This document shows positions 44,685-56,782 of a stretch of 59,835 bases of DNA, piece after piece. Source of the DNA: Chara braunii (Eukaryota > Streptophyta > Charophyceae > Charales > Characeae). The stretch lies in assembly GCA_003427395.1 (NCBI GenBank), contig BFEA01000706.1, forward strand, positions 577,064-636,898, written 5' to 3'. A program made the position numbers and the translations under genes. The first letter of the stretch is position 1. Each line of letters opens with the position of its first letter. Under the pieces are notes generated by a model that worked only from the letters and a program-made list of their open reading frames with translations, was not told the origin of the DNA and did not search any database.

Positions 44685-45984
44685 ACTTGTCGACTAGGAC
44701 GCATCCCACACACCTCGCGCACACCACTCTATAGAACATAAAAATAAAAACACACCTACCTACAAATATACATATACGAAACGACAGGGGACAAACAACG
44801 CGACAACACTCCTAGTCCTTTAGTAGCCAACCCATAACTTTCCGATGCGAAAATCGGATGGGCATCGCGCGCGAGACTTATATAAAACCACGCAAATGCA
44901 GGGCTAACTCCTATCGACTCGCATTGCAAGCGTACGCAAGCGGTCGCAATGATGGCGTATTATGTAGTATCCATACTCATGCGGTCCTCGTTGACCTCGA
45001 GGGTCGCATTCGACATTCAAGTGTCGGCTGACACGCGCCTTGAGGGATTGTTCTCTCGACGTTGGACAGCCGCCAAGTGCGGTTGAAAACCACACCCTCT
45101 TCTGCACTCTGCAGAGAGTGGGTGGTACACAGGCTCATACTTGTGGTGACAATCGTCTCTTATGGCCCTGGAGATCAGCTTCATCATCTAGGGAATGAAA
45201 ATAAGTCAAGGGGTTTGACTTTGACGGCTGCCATGGACTACAACGTCCAACTATCAAAATTAATAAGCAAAATCAATCAAAAAAGCAAAAACATCCCAAC
45301 CCTCATATATCAAATCAGGACTTGAGATAGAGAACAAAAGAAGGGGGAAACATAAACCCATAAGGTGTGCAGATCGTGCGACACATGGTTGTCATTCTCA
45401 CGGCCTCCAAGGTATGGCCCATATACCAAGCTCCAAAATACAAACCTGCATAAAACACAGACACACATAATAGCCACATTGCCACATACCAATGTGGTCA
45501 ACTTTACTGTTCTCTGTAACTCACACTAAAGTGCCCCAGTCATAATTCAACTTTCCATAAATCCCATAAGTTCTTTATAATGGCCATTTAAAAGAAGTCT
45601 GGTTAAAACCCTCAAAGAAACATATCAAATCACCGGGCTAAGGCAATCAAGTTGAGGTACATGTGTAAGCAAAGTTGTGTCGTGAGCCGACAAGTCGGCG
45701 ATCAACCAACCGACCTTTTATAAGTGATAACAGAAAATGATCCTTGTGAGATCAAGCTGAAACTAGTCCAAATCCTAGATCAAATGTCCAAAGGAGACTT
45801 GTATCATACGATAGTTCAACGTCCAAGCTAAATCGTCAATGTATGGAGATCAAATCTCCATGACACGTTCTCACTCAAGACTCTCCTGATAGCCAAGCCT
45901 AGGTCTACATCTAAGTTAGTGCCCAAAAGAAAGGTAGGCCTATGGCAGAATCTCCCCCATACAGAGTGGATCGGCAGAGTTGCC

Positions 45985-46479
45985 ACCTGTCAAAATATAA
46001 TCTATCTCCTCTAAACTAAGAAAATTTTGGCACCGCTTCCCGTAGGAAAAGTGTCTTTCCATAATTCATATCAGCCTAAATATGAAAAAAAAAAAAATCT
46101 TTGACCCTTCAAAGTCAAATTTTGTCTAACTCCCTGAATCAACAAAAATTTTGGCAGCACTCCCTTTAGAAAATGAGACTTCCCTGATTTTTACTAAGCC
46201 AGATATATACAAATCAGACAAGTTGAACTTTTGAAAAGTTAAATTTTGACAAACTCCTTGGATTTGCAAAAATTTCGGCAGCGCTTCCCGTAGAGAAAGT
46301 AGCTTACCAAAATTTATACAAAGCCAAGTCTAGAGAAACGACTTTGACTTCTCAAGGTCCAATTTTATCTAACTCCCTGACTTTGTAGCACATCGAACAC
46401 GTTCGGAGTTTTTCCGAACGTCCGAACACGTTCGGGTGTTGGGCCGAACGTCACTCGAACGTGTTCGGCCGAACATATT

Positions 46480-46515
<36 letters not shown>

Positions 46516-46905
46516 TTTTTGATTTTTAACTCAAGTTTGGTTCGAATTTGACCATAACTCCATGACAAAAGTTGTTTGTATTATTATTTTACAAAACATA
46601 TATTGTTTTCATATTTTTTGAAGATTTTTTTTTTTTTTTTTTAAATATTTTTATGTTCGCGTTCGAAGAGTTTCAGCACTCGTTCGCGTTTGGTCCCGAA
46701 CGTTCAGGTTCGGTCACCGAACCCGAACACGATGCTACACAGCTCCCTGAATTAGCAAAAATCTGGGCAGCACTCCTTTAAGAAAAGGTAATTCTCCAAA
46801 TCTTTACTAAGTCAAAAAGTCAGACTGACTGAAATTTGAGAAGACAAACATCTGACTAACTCCTTTGTTTTGTACTTCGGCAGCGCTTCCCGTAGATTTA
46901 TACAA
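45985..46905 (-). repeat. GGCAGCGCTTCCC tandem units in LTR C
   Basis: Five degenerate units of about 115-125 bp carry the core GGCAGCRCTYCCNKTAG (plus-strand reading), near 46026, 46151, 46272, 46761 and 46872. The hAT MITE lies between the third and fourth. LTR A has three units (29968-30330) and LTR B three (about 42610-42950). Confidence 0.75.
46381..46742 (-). mobile_element. hAT-type MITE, copy 2 (362 bp), inverted relative to copy 1
   Basis: Flanked by the 8-bp repeat CTCCCTGA at 46373-46380 and 46743-46750. Ends are CTTTGTAGCA and, reverse-complemented, CTGTGTAGCA. It has the same GTTCGG-rich subterminal regions and the same central A/T homopolymers (32 A at 46481-46512) as copy 1. 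The target is inside LTR C, so this insertion is younger than that LTR. Confidence 0.9.
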
Positions 46906-47197
46906 GACCAACTATAACAAAAGATCCCAGAAAATGCAGAAATTGACCTAACTAAAAAGAAACTTAGCTCAGAAAATGCAGAAATTGGAACTAACTCATA
47001 TGGCTCTAGCACGTGGCGAGCAACTAAAGCAACTACCTATCAACTGAAACACAGACTAAGTACTAGTCGCACTCAGTCTCATGCAAGCCAAACCACAGAA
47101 GTAAGTACTCTCACCATCCCCCAGTCAACCTGGACAAACAATAGTTCGTAGTCTTTCAGTGATTTATCCCTTTATACCCAGCTTACGTAAGGCATAA

Positions 47198-47926
47198 AGC
47201 AAGACCACCTAAACTTATGGAACATGTCTAGCTCAGCCATGGAGTATACACAAACACAGGGCACAACAACTTTTCTCTTCTTTTGGCATATGACTAGGCC
47301 ACCCTAGTCGCCCTGAACTGTTTAAGTATCACAACTTTATATAATTGTCTGCACTTAGTCTTATAAGGTAGCATACGACTGAATCAATCAATTTAGATCG
47401 AGGTCCATCCTGCCCCTTCTTACCATAAGTTTTACTTCTAATTAATACTCTCTTCAAGTTAATTATATATTATAGTCAGATCACCAAAACTTATGGGACT
47501 CTGTCGGACAAGCCTGTTCATAGATAAAATAATAATAAAGTATAGTCAAATTATAACCTTTGGGTTCCAGCATGTGCGAGGCATTGGACCAAGACCACCC
47601 AAACTTATGGAACATGTCTGGTCCTCGCCCTGGTTCATTTCTCTTAAAGCCAAGGCTGGAAGAGTCTAAACTACCCAAACTTATGGAACATGCTAAGACC
47701 TCTTCGGTTCAGAACCTAAAAAAACTAACAAAAATCCCAAATAAAACAAGGCGACCAAGCCACCCAAACTTATGGAACATGCTTGGTCCCTGAAAGTCAT
47801 CCACAGTCAGCCCTCACAAGCGAGAGCAAGCAGACCACCCAAACTTATGGAACAAGTCTAGTTCGCCACGTAATTCAAAAATAAACACAACACTGGGTCT
47901 CCCCAAACTTATGGGGACTTCCCAGC
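47198..47926 (-). repeat. Hairpin array, LTR C
   Basis: Repeated loop CACCCAAACTTATGGAACAT (plus-strand reading) with varying arms. The best is GACCAAGC/GCTTGGTC at 47753-47788, a perfect 8 bp. At the right end CTGGG/CCCAG (47893-47925) encloses an inner stem TCCCC/GGGGA around the same loop. This is the diverged counterpart of the LTR A array. Confidence 0.82.
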
Positions 47927-47988
47927 CTTTAATGACCCAGTCAAACCTCATGCAAAACTGCCTTCCTCCCAACCTTCCCCCTGATGCA

Positions 47989-49780
47989 ATCCCACAATTT
48001 GATTTCAGTCAAAAAAGGAAACTGAAACTGACATTGTCCAAACATTCCTTTATTTAGTCTGGCTTGTGTCATGAAAGTCAACTGAAAGTCAAAAGAGGGA
48101 GACAGGCAACATTCTCAGTCAAATATAGTAATGAATACAAGTATGGGTTATAACTGGGTTTATAGGGGGAAATCAATATTTACCTTTCAGTTCCCTACCT
48201 CAAGAACTCCTCCTTAGTTCCGGCAGAGCTCCCGCAATCGGTGGGCTGACTCCCCACAAAATCTTGCTGCGGTCCTACGGGTTGCACTCCCGTCTGTCGC
48301 CTTCCTCTCGTAATCAGGATTAGACTGAGAGTAAGAAGGGCAGAAGATAGGGGTTTCAGACTCTCGAGTTACAAGAGAGGGACAGACTCAACTCGTAGGA
48401 GAGGTCCTGGTCATCTTCTTACGCCTGAGGGCCCCGCAATGGCAGCCAGAATACACAATCGTTGGTCAACTGAAATCAAAACACCAACTGCTGACTTCCT
48501 GGCGACACTCCGAATCGCAGCAATAATCTCCTTTGCATAGGCTGCCCACTCCTCCAAGTCACACCGCGTTAACTCCCCCTCACAACCCGATCACCAAGTA
48601 TACTATCCACAAGTAACGTTGCACCTTCGTAGCCGGCCTGCTACCATTCTATGTCTTATGGGACAATCAGCCTGCCACCTACCAAGCAAACCTCCAAGCC
48701 CGCCAATCCCTCCTTACTCTTTGCGTCCGACGAGATGAGCACAGCCTTGTCCAGATAAGCCTTCAACCTGTAGCCCCCTTCGCCACGCTCAAGTCCATAG
48801 GTAAGTACTCAAGCCCCGTTGTCACTCCTCCGTTGCCTGAGCCTGTGGCAAGGGCACCAGCCAGCAGGTAAGCTGCAGTCTCTGCGTTCTTGCCCCTCAC
48901 CCCTTAGTCAACTGGTAAGTCTATACCTTCAACGTTAGCCCATAGTTGCGCTGGCTGAAAGGATGATTAGCTCACTGGTCAATAAACCGATCTGCAGCTC
49001 CCACAACTGCCCTGTTGTAACCTTGCTCGAAAACAGCCTGCCGACGCAGCGACTGCAGTCTCTCTTCCCGCAGGCAGAAAGCCACTTCCCAGCTACTTGG
49101 TCTGATAGGTAAGTCTCCAACTTGCGCCCGACCCTCTCGCTGCCTTGTTTGACGGTCCAATGTGCAACAATCAAACTTACAAGCAAGTATCCAGGCCCCA
49201 CTGCTGACCACCTGCTACCCTGCTCAGTAAGCGAGGGAGTCCAACCCTTCGATGGGCCAGTAGGACTCCGATCTGTTATGGCTCGTTCTTCACTGACTTC
49301 TTTAGCTGGCGGGGTGAGTGTTCCGCAGGCAGAAGTGATACATGCCGCCCTTCAACTGCGCGTACAGGGGGACAGATGTGCACCCCCTCTTACTGATTCG
49401 CTGGTCCGAGCCAGATGTACCGCCCACCAAGACGTACGCCTGTTGAGAGGTAAGTGTCCAACTCCTGCATCCGGCCCCGAACTACCTCTCCATCTCTCAG
49501 GTAAGCCTCCAACTTTGCGCCTCATCTCACACCGTTCCCACCGATCGGGTACACACCACCTCGACCAATGGGTAAGTATGCGGCCTTGCAGCCGGCCTCA
49601 CGCTATTTACATCGATCATATAAACAAAAGTGAGTGAAACTACCGCCCGAACCCGGCCAGATACATTGGCATTTCTCCAAGCCATACCGCCCCTGCGCGT
49701 TGCTACCTTAGCCTGCANCGCAAGAACCACCTAGCTACCTCACAATACGAGCTCGCCATCGTATTCCTCATCCCTCCAAA
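47989..49780 (-). repeat. 3' tail of the gag4 unit
   Basis: 47989-49161 is a direct repeat of 58663-59835. 48190-48320 is homologous, inverted, to 28480-28600 in the plus arm (CTCCGGCAGAGCTCCC-type sequence). The stretch 48800-49600 carries repeated GTAAGT motifs on the plus strand. A single N is at 49718. No coding domain is recognised. Confidence 0.7.
48795..49580 (+). repeat. Degenerate repeats carrying splice-donor-like GTAAGT motifs
   Basis: GTAAGT starts at 48801, 48915, 49109, 49450 and 49572, and GTAAGC at 48868 and 49501. Most are preceded by AG or GG and several are followed by a YTCCAAC ... TGCG phrase. The matching part of the second tail copy has them at 59475, 59540 (GTAAGC), 59588 and 59781. 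Confidence 0.65.
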
Positions 49781-52700
49781 CCTCCTAATTGATTCTCACT
49801 TCAACCGCTTCCGCTCACGACTCAGCGTGATATGCTCTCCCCTCCCGTCGAGCTCATGGGGTCACACGCTCAGCGATAGGATAAGCAATAACAAAAAAAA
49901 AGAATAAACCTCCGACTTAATGGCGACCAGATACATCCACCACTTTTATGCTTCTTAAGGCTGCGCAGGCAATAACTCGCATGGCGCTCAAAATGCCCCC
50001 TGCACACCGGATCGGAGCCTGCCCTCAAACCTTTGCTGCCCCGAAACCCCCATTCAATGCTTTCCTTCGGTTGTTTCTGTTAGGAGGTGGGTGAGCCCTG
50101 CGTTCTTACTGTGCATGTACCTGGCGGCACCCCCGTCCCGATTCATTGACACTTGCTAACTTCACCCTCGGGCGCAGCTCAGTCTCTTACTAACTCCTTA
50201 TCTACTAATCCTATCGCCAAACTAACCTCACCATCCTATTCGCCCTTCCAAAAATCATTAGGGATGACCCTCTATCCGCCCGTTCTTGTTAGGAAACGGG
50301 TGCACACTCATCTCTCTCCTTATGGCCATATCCACGTTCTCGACACCATCGCGCACCCCCTGAAGCTAGCACCGACCAAACCACCACCCAAACACAAATT
50401 CTGGCTCCGTAGATCAACTCGCCTTAGCCCAAAACCCTCGTTTAGAGCTTTGGTTCGCTCGATTCCGTTGAGAATCGAGCGATTTAGGCCGATTCACTTC
50501 GCCATAACCATACGTCCGCTACCTTCCGCGTACCACCTTTTCCCTCTCCCACTCTCTACACTAATCTTCATACTAATCTAACTACACATTCAGGGTCGCC
50601 TGCCCTGAAAACCGTTAGATCGACTCTTTCCCAGCCCGTTTTTATCAAGACTTGGGCGGGTTTTCCTATTTTACACTTCCTCCATCTTCGGTCATAGCCC
50701 GTTCTTCTCACACTCGACTCCGATTGCACCTGGCTCCTTTTTGCGTTCAGGTTCTTTTTTTTTTCTTCACTACCCTTGCCGCCTCTACTCAGTACTAACG
50801 CCTGCTATCCCTCTCCCTTCGCGCCCGTTTTCTCTTCCTCCCATTACTACCTCCATACTCCCTCGCTCCATGGCACCCTGCTTTCAGCTATCGCCCTGCT
50901 TCGACCGTCAAACGTACCTGGGGCGATATCTCGTCCACGTTCATTCCGCGCCCGACACCCTGTTGCTTATGTTGCTTGCTGCTGCTAACGCAACAGCCTG
51001 GCAGTTGTAGTGGCCCGGCTCTATCATTCGATAGTCCCGGCCACTCCGCTCCTCCTTTGTCCCTGTCTGCGCTCTCTCCCCTATCGCTTGTCTACTCCTT
51101 GCAGGCGTTCGTGGCCTCCCCTTCCTAGCGCCCGTCTCCCGCTGTTCCGCCTCACGGCCTTGGCGCTGTCGCTTGCTCCGCCTTGCTTCACCCGCTACTC
51201 TGGCTTAGCGGTCGTCGTCCTCTGCCTCTTCCCACGGTCTCGGCACCGGGTCGCAACGACCGGTCTCCCCTCCACCCCTTCACAATCCTGGGGAAAACTT
51301 CTTAGGAAACCAGCTACTAGACGGTCCAATTAGGTCCGTCGTCTCCATACCCTGGTCCGACAGACGACTGCAGTACTAGAAGCTGCGGCTCTCTGGCACA
51401 GCCCCTCAGGCCCCAGCAGGCAAGTCCCTCGCAGTCTGCCGACCATTGTGTCGCAGGCGCTGGCCTGTTGCAAGCCTAAGTACGGGTCTGCATGCGTCGG
51501 GCCTGGTCCTAGTGGTAGTAGCAAATATTCAAATGAGAACCTTGAAGACCGACGTGGAGACTGGCGTCATGTGAACGGCTGTTGCAGCCAATACCGTTGT
51601 GGGTCCCTGCCTGGTGCCCCCGCTGTCGCAGGTGAGTTTGCCATCTCACGGGGCCAAGTGGACATGTTCACACTCAAAAATCTCTCACAACAGATCGAGA
51701 CCGGCGGACGGTACACTCACAGCGACCCCCGCCACCTTCACGCACGTTGACATCTTCGGTCGGTGCTTCAACGTGGGTGGGATAGAAAAATTTTATCTGT
51801 ATCCCCAATACGCATGAACTCAAACGGGTCCACATTTTGGTCCCGGCGTCGTCCTCGGAACCGATCACCGAATCAAAGAGTACTTCGAAATATTTAGAAC
51901 CATAAAAAAAATTATAATAAGGTCGCCCGTCCCGCTGACCCATGACGCCGCACACACCCAGACTAGGACCAAAAGCTCCCTCTCGCTTTCCCGCAGTCAG
52001 ACAGGCGAGGCTACACGGGCGTTACTTGTGGAAAACACGCCAAATACCCTTGTAAGGGTATTTGGTACGAAAGCCTACCTGGACCCTATTAAGCGACGTC
52101 CCCGTCGCACCAAGCATTCCTATTCAACTACTGTTTTAAACATAGTCTTGCAAAAAAATATGTAATATCCTCTCTCGAGTCAGTAACTTAACAAAAAAAT
52201 AACATTAAGGTATATCGACTCCAAACCCTCGATTTTTTCCAAAGAAGTGGACCAATCAGCGTTCAAAAATATCTTTTAACTCCTGATCAAAATAGCAATC
52301 TATAATAGTCGAATAATCGGCTAAGCACAGACACCTTTCAACCGCTAATTTAGTAAAGTGGATAAAGTCACTTTCCACCCACTGCAATCATGGACATGAA
52401 GTCAACCAAAGTCAAACTCAAGATTACACCACTTCCGGTCTCTTTGAACGGTATTTTATCGCGCGGGGCACCCTGATCACCCTACCACTGACCAGAACCC
52501 AATCCAGTGGCGGCTCATGACGATCATTCAGACTCAACTCAGTCATACCTCATTTTCAAGCTTTTCTCAAGGGGATACCCCACTGTGGGGAATAATTGGG
52601 CACCTCAATCTTTCAGCTAACTAGAAGATTAGGGTGTTTGACCCCATCACACATGCCACAAACGTACCCTATGGGTAAGGCCCCGTTAAGCTCAATCCAC

Positions 52701-52994
52701 AAGCCATTACTGTCACTCAAAAGCCACCCATTTTAGTGATTCATCAGAGGGGTGGGTGGGGGTATTCACTAAGCCTCTTATGTAAAAGGAAATCACCCCT
52801 TTTTTATTATAAATCCTACCCTTTTGAGTAGGGTTCTTTACTTTCATCACACCTTTTATCACTCTCATCCATAGGCTTTGCTCAGTTGGCAAACTCTGAT
52901 AATCTTCTTCCAGATAAAACTCAAAGTTTATATTTCCCAAATCTCACCACAATCAACCATTTTCCCTTGATTTTTCTCAATCATGGGAAATACT
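49781..52994. other. Non-coding interval of the gag4 unit
   Basis: No pol motifs in any frame. 50000-51500 is C/T-rich on the plus strand with compositional frames. 52040-52108 carries the twin hairpins (next entry). 52190-52990 is AT-rich and unassigned. Confidence 0.5.
52040..52108 (-). promoter_or_regulatory. Conserved twin-hairpin element (gag4 unit)
   Basis: On the minus strand GCGACG-GGGA-CGTCGC (52108-52093) is identical to the gag3-unit hairpin. It is followed after 27 bases by a perfect 12-bp palindrome, CCAAATACCCTT and its complement, at 52065-52040, four bp longer than in the gag3 unit. The sequence between the two hairpins and around them is diverged, so the structures stand out. 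Confidence 0.6.
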
Positions 52995-53306
52995 GCCGCA
53001 GCCTAGCCACTCGCAGTTCACAACCAAGGGTCAAGTGAGGGTCTCATATACATGACAGGTTCCCCTGCCGTGAGCCTCCCTTACTGGCAGCTATGAACCT
53101 TGGGTAGAGTGACATTGTTGTATACATGACAGTATAACCCCTACCCTCTGAAGCAGACTAAACTAGTCGCAATCCATTACCAAGGATCAAGTGAGGGTCC
53201 CGTATACATGACAGGTTGCCCTGCCGCGAGTCCCTTGCTGACAGTTATGAGCCCAGGGCAGAGTGACCGCTGTATACATGTAAGGAAGGCTGATCTCTCA
53301 ATCAAA
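52995..53306. repeat. Two-unit tandem repeat, period 156 bp
   Basis: CAAGTGAGGGTC, TATACATGACAGG and GCAGAGTGAC/GTAGAGTGAC recur 156 bp apart (CCAAGG at 53024 and 53180). Each unit holds two TATACATG words. No coding content. Confidence 0.75.
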
Positions 53307-54249
53307 AATCTTTCAGCTATCCTTCCCACTCAATGATAAGCATTCCATATAATCTTTAAATTATCTTTCACTCGGAGATGGGTCCAAATTGACCATCAAC
53401 CGTTAGGCCGCCCTCGGGCATAACCAGTCTCTCAATATGATCTTCTGGATTCTCTTCAATCTCCCATAAATCTTCCACTGATAATCACACTTTCTTCCCT
53501 TCATCGAATCTTCTTTGGTTAAGACATTTGACTTTTTGTCACTCCTTTATTTCACACTGTTAACGTTTTTCTTCCTCATATGTCAATTACAATAAACACA
53601 GAAAGACCCACAATGCCATAATGGTGAGAATGCCAATGACAACCAGAACGCGCACGAGTCTGCAACCTGGGGGTATCAAAAACCCATACCAAAATGGCTC
53701 TAAGAGGAAAAACATATTATCTCAAGTCTCAAATCTCCATAAGCCTTAAATCATCACAAATCCAAGTGTCAATCAAAAACGGAAGACCTTGTATAGTATA
53801 ACCTACAATGTTATAAAAGACTAATATACACACGGTGACCTCAAACGTTTTCACAAGGAAAAAAAAATGACAGCTTATGGGTAATCGAGCCTTATATAAT
53901 TTGCACTCACATTTAACCAAACCAAAAACCATTTTTGAGAGTGGACAGTTTAACTCAGAGCGTACCCACACTCCCAGAAAATAAGACTTATCATCTAAAA
54001 TCAGGAATATATACAATGTGAAATCTATGTCTCATAAGACTTGGAGGCTCAGTTCGAAGCAACATAAGTCGATGGCCGCCTATTAGTCCAGCAACTAGGC
54101 CTCCCACACCGTTATAACCTCCCAGATGATTGTTTATACGTCGTTCAAGACTACTGACATCATTCTATCACTGTCTTACCATGGGCGAGACAAATGCATT
54201 AGCAATAGTTATTGGGAGGATCCAAGTCTTTGCCTGAAGCATGATGGCT
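53307..54249. other. Unassigned non-coding region
   Basis: Downstream of gag4 in the minus sense. No domain is recognised in any frame. Confidence 0.4.
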
Positions 54250-55330
54250 TCACTCCTTAACTCCTTCCTTGGCCACCTTACACCTGTGAGGGGTGTGGCC
54301 ACTCTTCCCACAACAAGCACATACTATCTTTGTCTGTCGGTCTCGCATTCTCTTCATTCTACGATCCGTCCTACTTTCAGATGACAATGTATTACATAGG
54401 GCACGTCCTTTCCGCGGACCGGATGCAGTAATAGGCGGGGCCATATCAGCTTGCTTATGTTCTCTTTGTCTCTTTTTCTTCTCCTTACTCAGGACGTCAA
54501 TTGTCCTCTCAAAGGTATGAGGCATAGCGTTCCTAACTTCACGTCCTTTCCACGGACCGGATGCAGTAATAGGCGGGGCCATATCAGCTTACTTATGTTC
54601 TCTGTTTCATTTTCTTCTCCTTACTTGGGACGTCAATTGTCCTCTCACAGGTATGAGGCATAACGTTCCTAACTTCAACTTCCCCTGCTTTACCAATGCA
54701 GGTCCTCGCCCTGTTCCTTTCATCCCATTTATGATTGCGCTTAGAATTCTTTGCCTTCTTTTGGGACTCGTCTTCCGTATTCCTTCTGACACCTGCCACA
54801 ACTTCCTTCGTGCCTTCATCAAGCCCGCTCTTACCACAACTTTATAACTTCTTTTTTTTCCTTGCTTCCCGCAGAGTGTGACAGAGGTATTGATCGAAAT
54901 CCTTCTATTCAAAGTTCTCTCGGATCTTATCCCATATTAGTTTCCCCTTTGTCACACAAATCAAGTCTCGTTGCTCAACATCCGTGAAGTTCATGAGGCA
55001 GACAAAACATTTGTCATGTTTAGACAACGCCCAAACCTTGCGGGATGCACGTTCATACTCCGCCAAGAAGTGCCCTACTAACACATAACTATATCGATTT
55101 ATCTTCTCAAGATTGTCTTTGGTCAATTGTTCCTCACCTAGCTGGTACTTATTTCACATGTCATTATGGAACTTCCTCCATGACAACCCAGCTCTTCTAA
55201 CCAACCCACTAACTTCATCCTTCAAGCCTATATGGATATATTTTATGACCTCCTTCAGCATTTGTTCCTCATTCCACTTGCAGTGGGATGCTATCTACCC
55301 AAACTTATCAAGGAAGTGAGAAACATGATA
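54250..55330 (-). pseudogene. Ty3/gypsy Gag (gag4), degenerate
   Basis: Related to gag1. A conserved capsid stretch in 54905-55126 (HFLAEYERASRKVWAL, DKCFVCLMNF, VEQRDLI) aligns with the element 1 stretch FERVARLIPDLPDKDKCHIF. Going left, a basic region follows and then a zinc knuckle, C-A-C-C-x4-H-x4-C, at 54280-54321, ending near 54250. Between them a 46-codon segment is tandemly duplicated in frame (unit starts 138 bp apart: GGACCGGATGCAG at 54416 and 54554). Frame changes near 54910 and 54600 and stops upstream of 55126 break it. No pol follows. Confidence 0.8.
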
Positions 55331-56724
55331 GCCCTTGAAGAAATCTATCTCAACCTTGGGTAGTTGTCTCGCTCCCAATCACCCACATCCAGCAGGTAGG
55401 CAAGTTTCTCGACCCCAATCTTCCCTTGAGACCCTTCCATCTCGAGCTCCCTCGACCCTATCACCTGTTGACCAACAACGAGCGGCGTTAGGGTCGAGAC
55501 TCGTGGGAAGCCACGCAACTAAGTCAAAAACAAAATATACTCTACTAGATAACCTCAACACTTATTATGAGGGCACAAAGTAACCTATTCAGAACAGCGG
55601 CGATACCGAAGAGAGTCTTTAAAGAAATATCCATCTGAAATAACACATAAATATTCACAAATAAGTCTCTCAAATCATAACTCGGGCATTAACCAAATAT
55701 CACTTTTACTATTTAGGAAGGACACAATATACCTATGCTATATAGGTGAATACTCCAACATGAATCCAAATGCAGTACAACCCATGATAAATAACATATA
55801 CTAACAACAATAATCACAATATATTATGCACAACTTATTGGCAAAGGTTATAACTGAGGAACCCGGTAAACTTTGTAAGCAATAACATTAAGCCAACTCA
55901 ACTACCAGTCATATATCAAGACAAACCTTAACAACATATTTCATACTCCATAAGGCAAAAATAAGGCTAGCAATGAGTAAATAACATGATACAATTATTA
56001 CCCCTTGAACTCTTAAGCGAAGCATATATATTACAGAGGGGTGGTGTAATCCTCGTAAGATAGCATCTTGACTCCTTAGCCCCACTCTTAAGATCAAGCC
56101 TCACCGCAGCCCTCTCTGAGTCCAGCGCTTGCACCTCAATGAACCTATTAAGGTTAGCAAGACAACCCCACTCATACCTATCGAGACAACGGGTGACGAT
56201 CCCGCACCTCTCTAGATATGGTGGCCCTACGTAGCTAAAGTCTGGCCTAGGTCGTCACTCTAGACCCACCCTGGTTAAGCAGTAGTTGCCATACTTTTGC
56301 CATCAAGGTTTAAGTAAGGGAACAAACTCTTTTCTCCCCTTTTTCCTGACAATGTAGTTACTTTCCTATTCAAAGGAAAGATAACAACATCCCACAATGG
56401 ACCAGGAACACAGTTCCGGCGTGGGTCTCACTATCATTTTCAAGACTGATAACTGCTTCCTTAGGTCTCATCGAGGGGATAACAATTCGATAATGCACTT
56501 CCACTGAGGACAATTTATACATGATAACTAACCCCCCTTAGGAAGAACCACCTTCCCCAAGAGTGAGTACCCCATTCACCTCTGGTCCCATGCCAGATGT
56601 GGGTTTCATGCAAAGTTTATGTCCCCTTTGAAAGGCAATCCACACATGCATCATCAATCAAACATCAAGCAAATACAGAAAAAACGCATATGTGGCAACA
56701 ATCACATAAAAATTGCCATAAAAA

Positions 56725-56782
<58 letters not shown>

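Larger units (their letters stand above)
44690..47988 (-). repeat. LTR C, inverted and truncated at its 3' end
   Basis: On the minus strand it begins TGCATCAGGGGG at 47988 and runs leftwards through the hairpin array (47926-47198), the GGCAGCGCTTCCC repeat array, and the TCCTAGT region, where homology stops at about 44690. Some 400 bp of the LTR 3' end are missing. It is a diverged subfamily relative to A/B (loop TTCCATAAGTTTGGGTG instead of TTCCATAAGATTGGATG). It is interrupted by the hAT MITE at 46381-46742. It is the 3' LTR of the gag4 unit. Confidence 0.85.

Noticed and set aside
50153-50581. 142-codon and neighbouring plus-strand frames at 50.1-51.7 kb
   Set aside because: C/T-rich composition keeps several overlapping frames open; no domain and no support from the duplicated tail.
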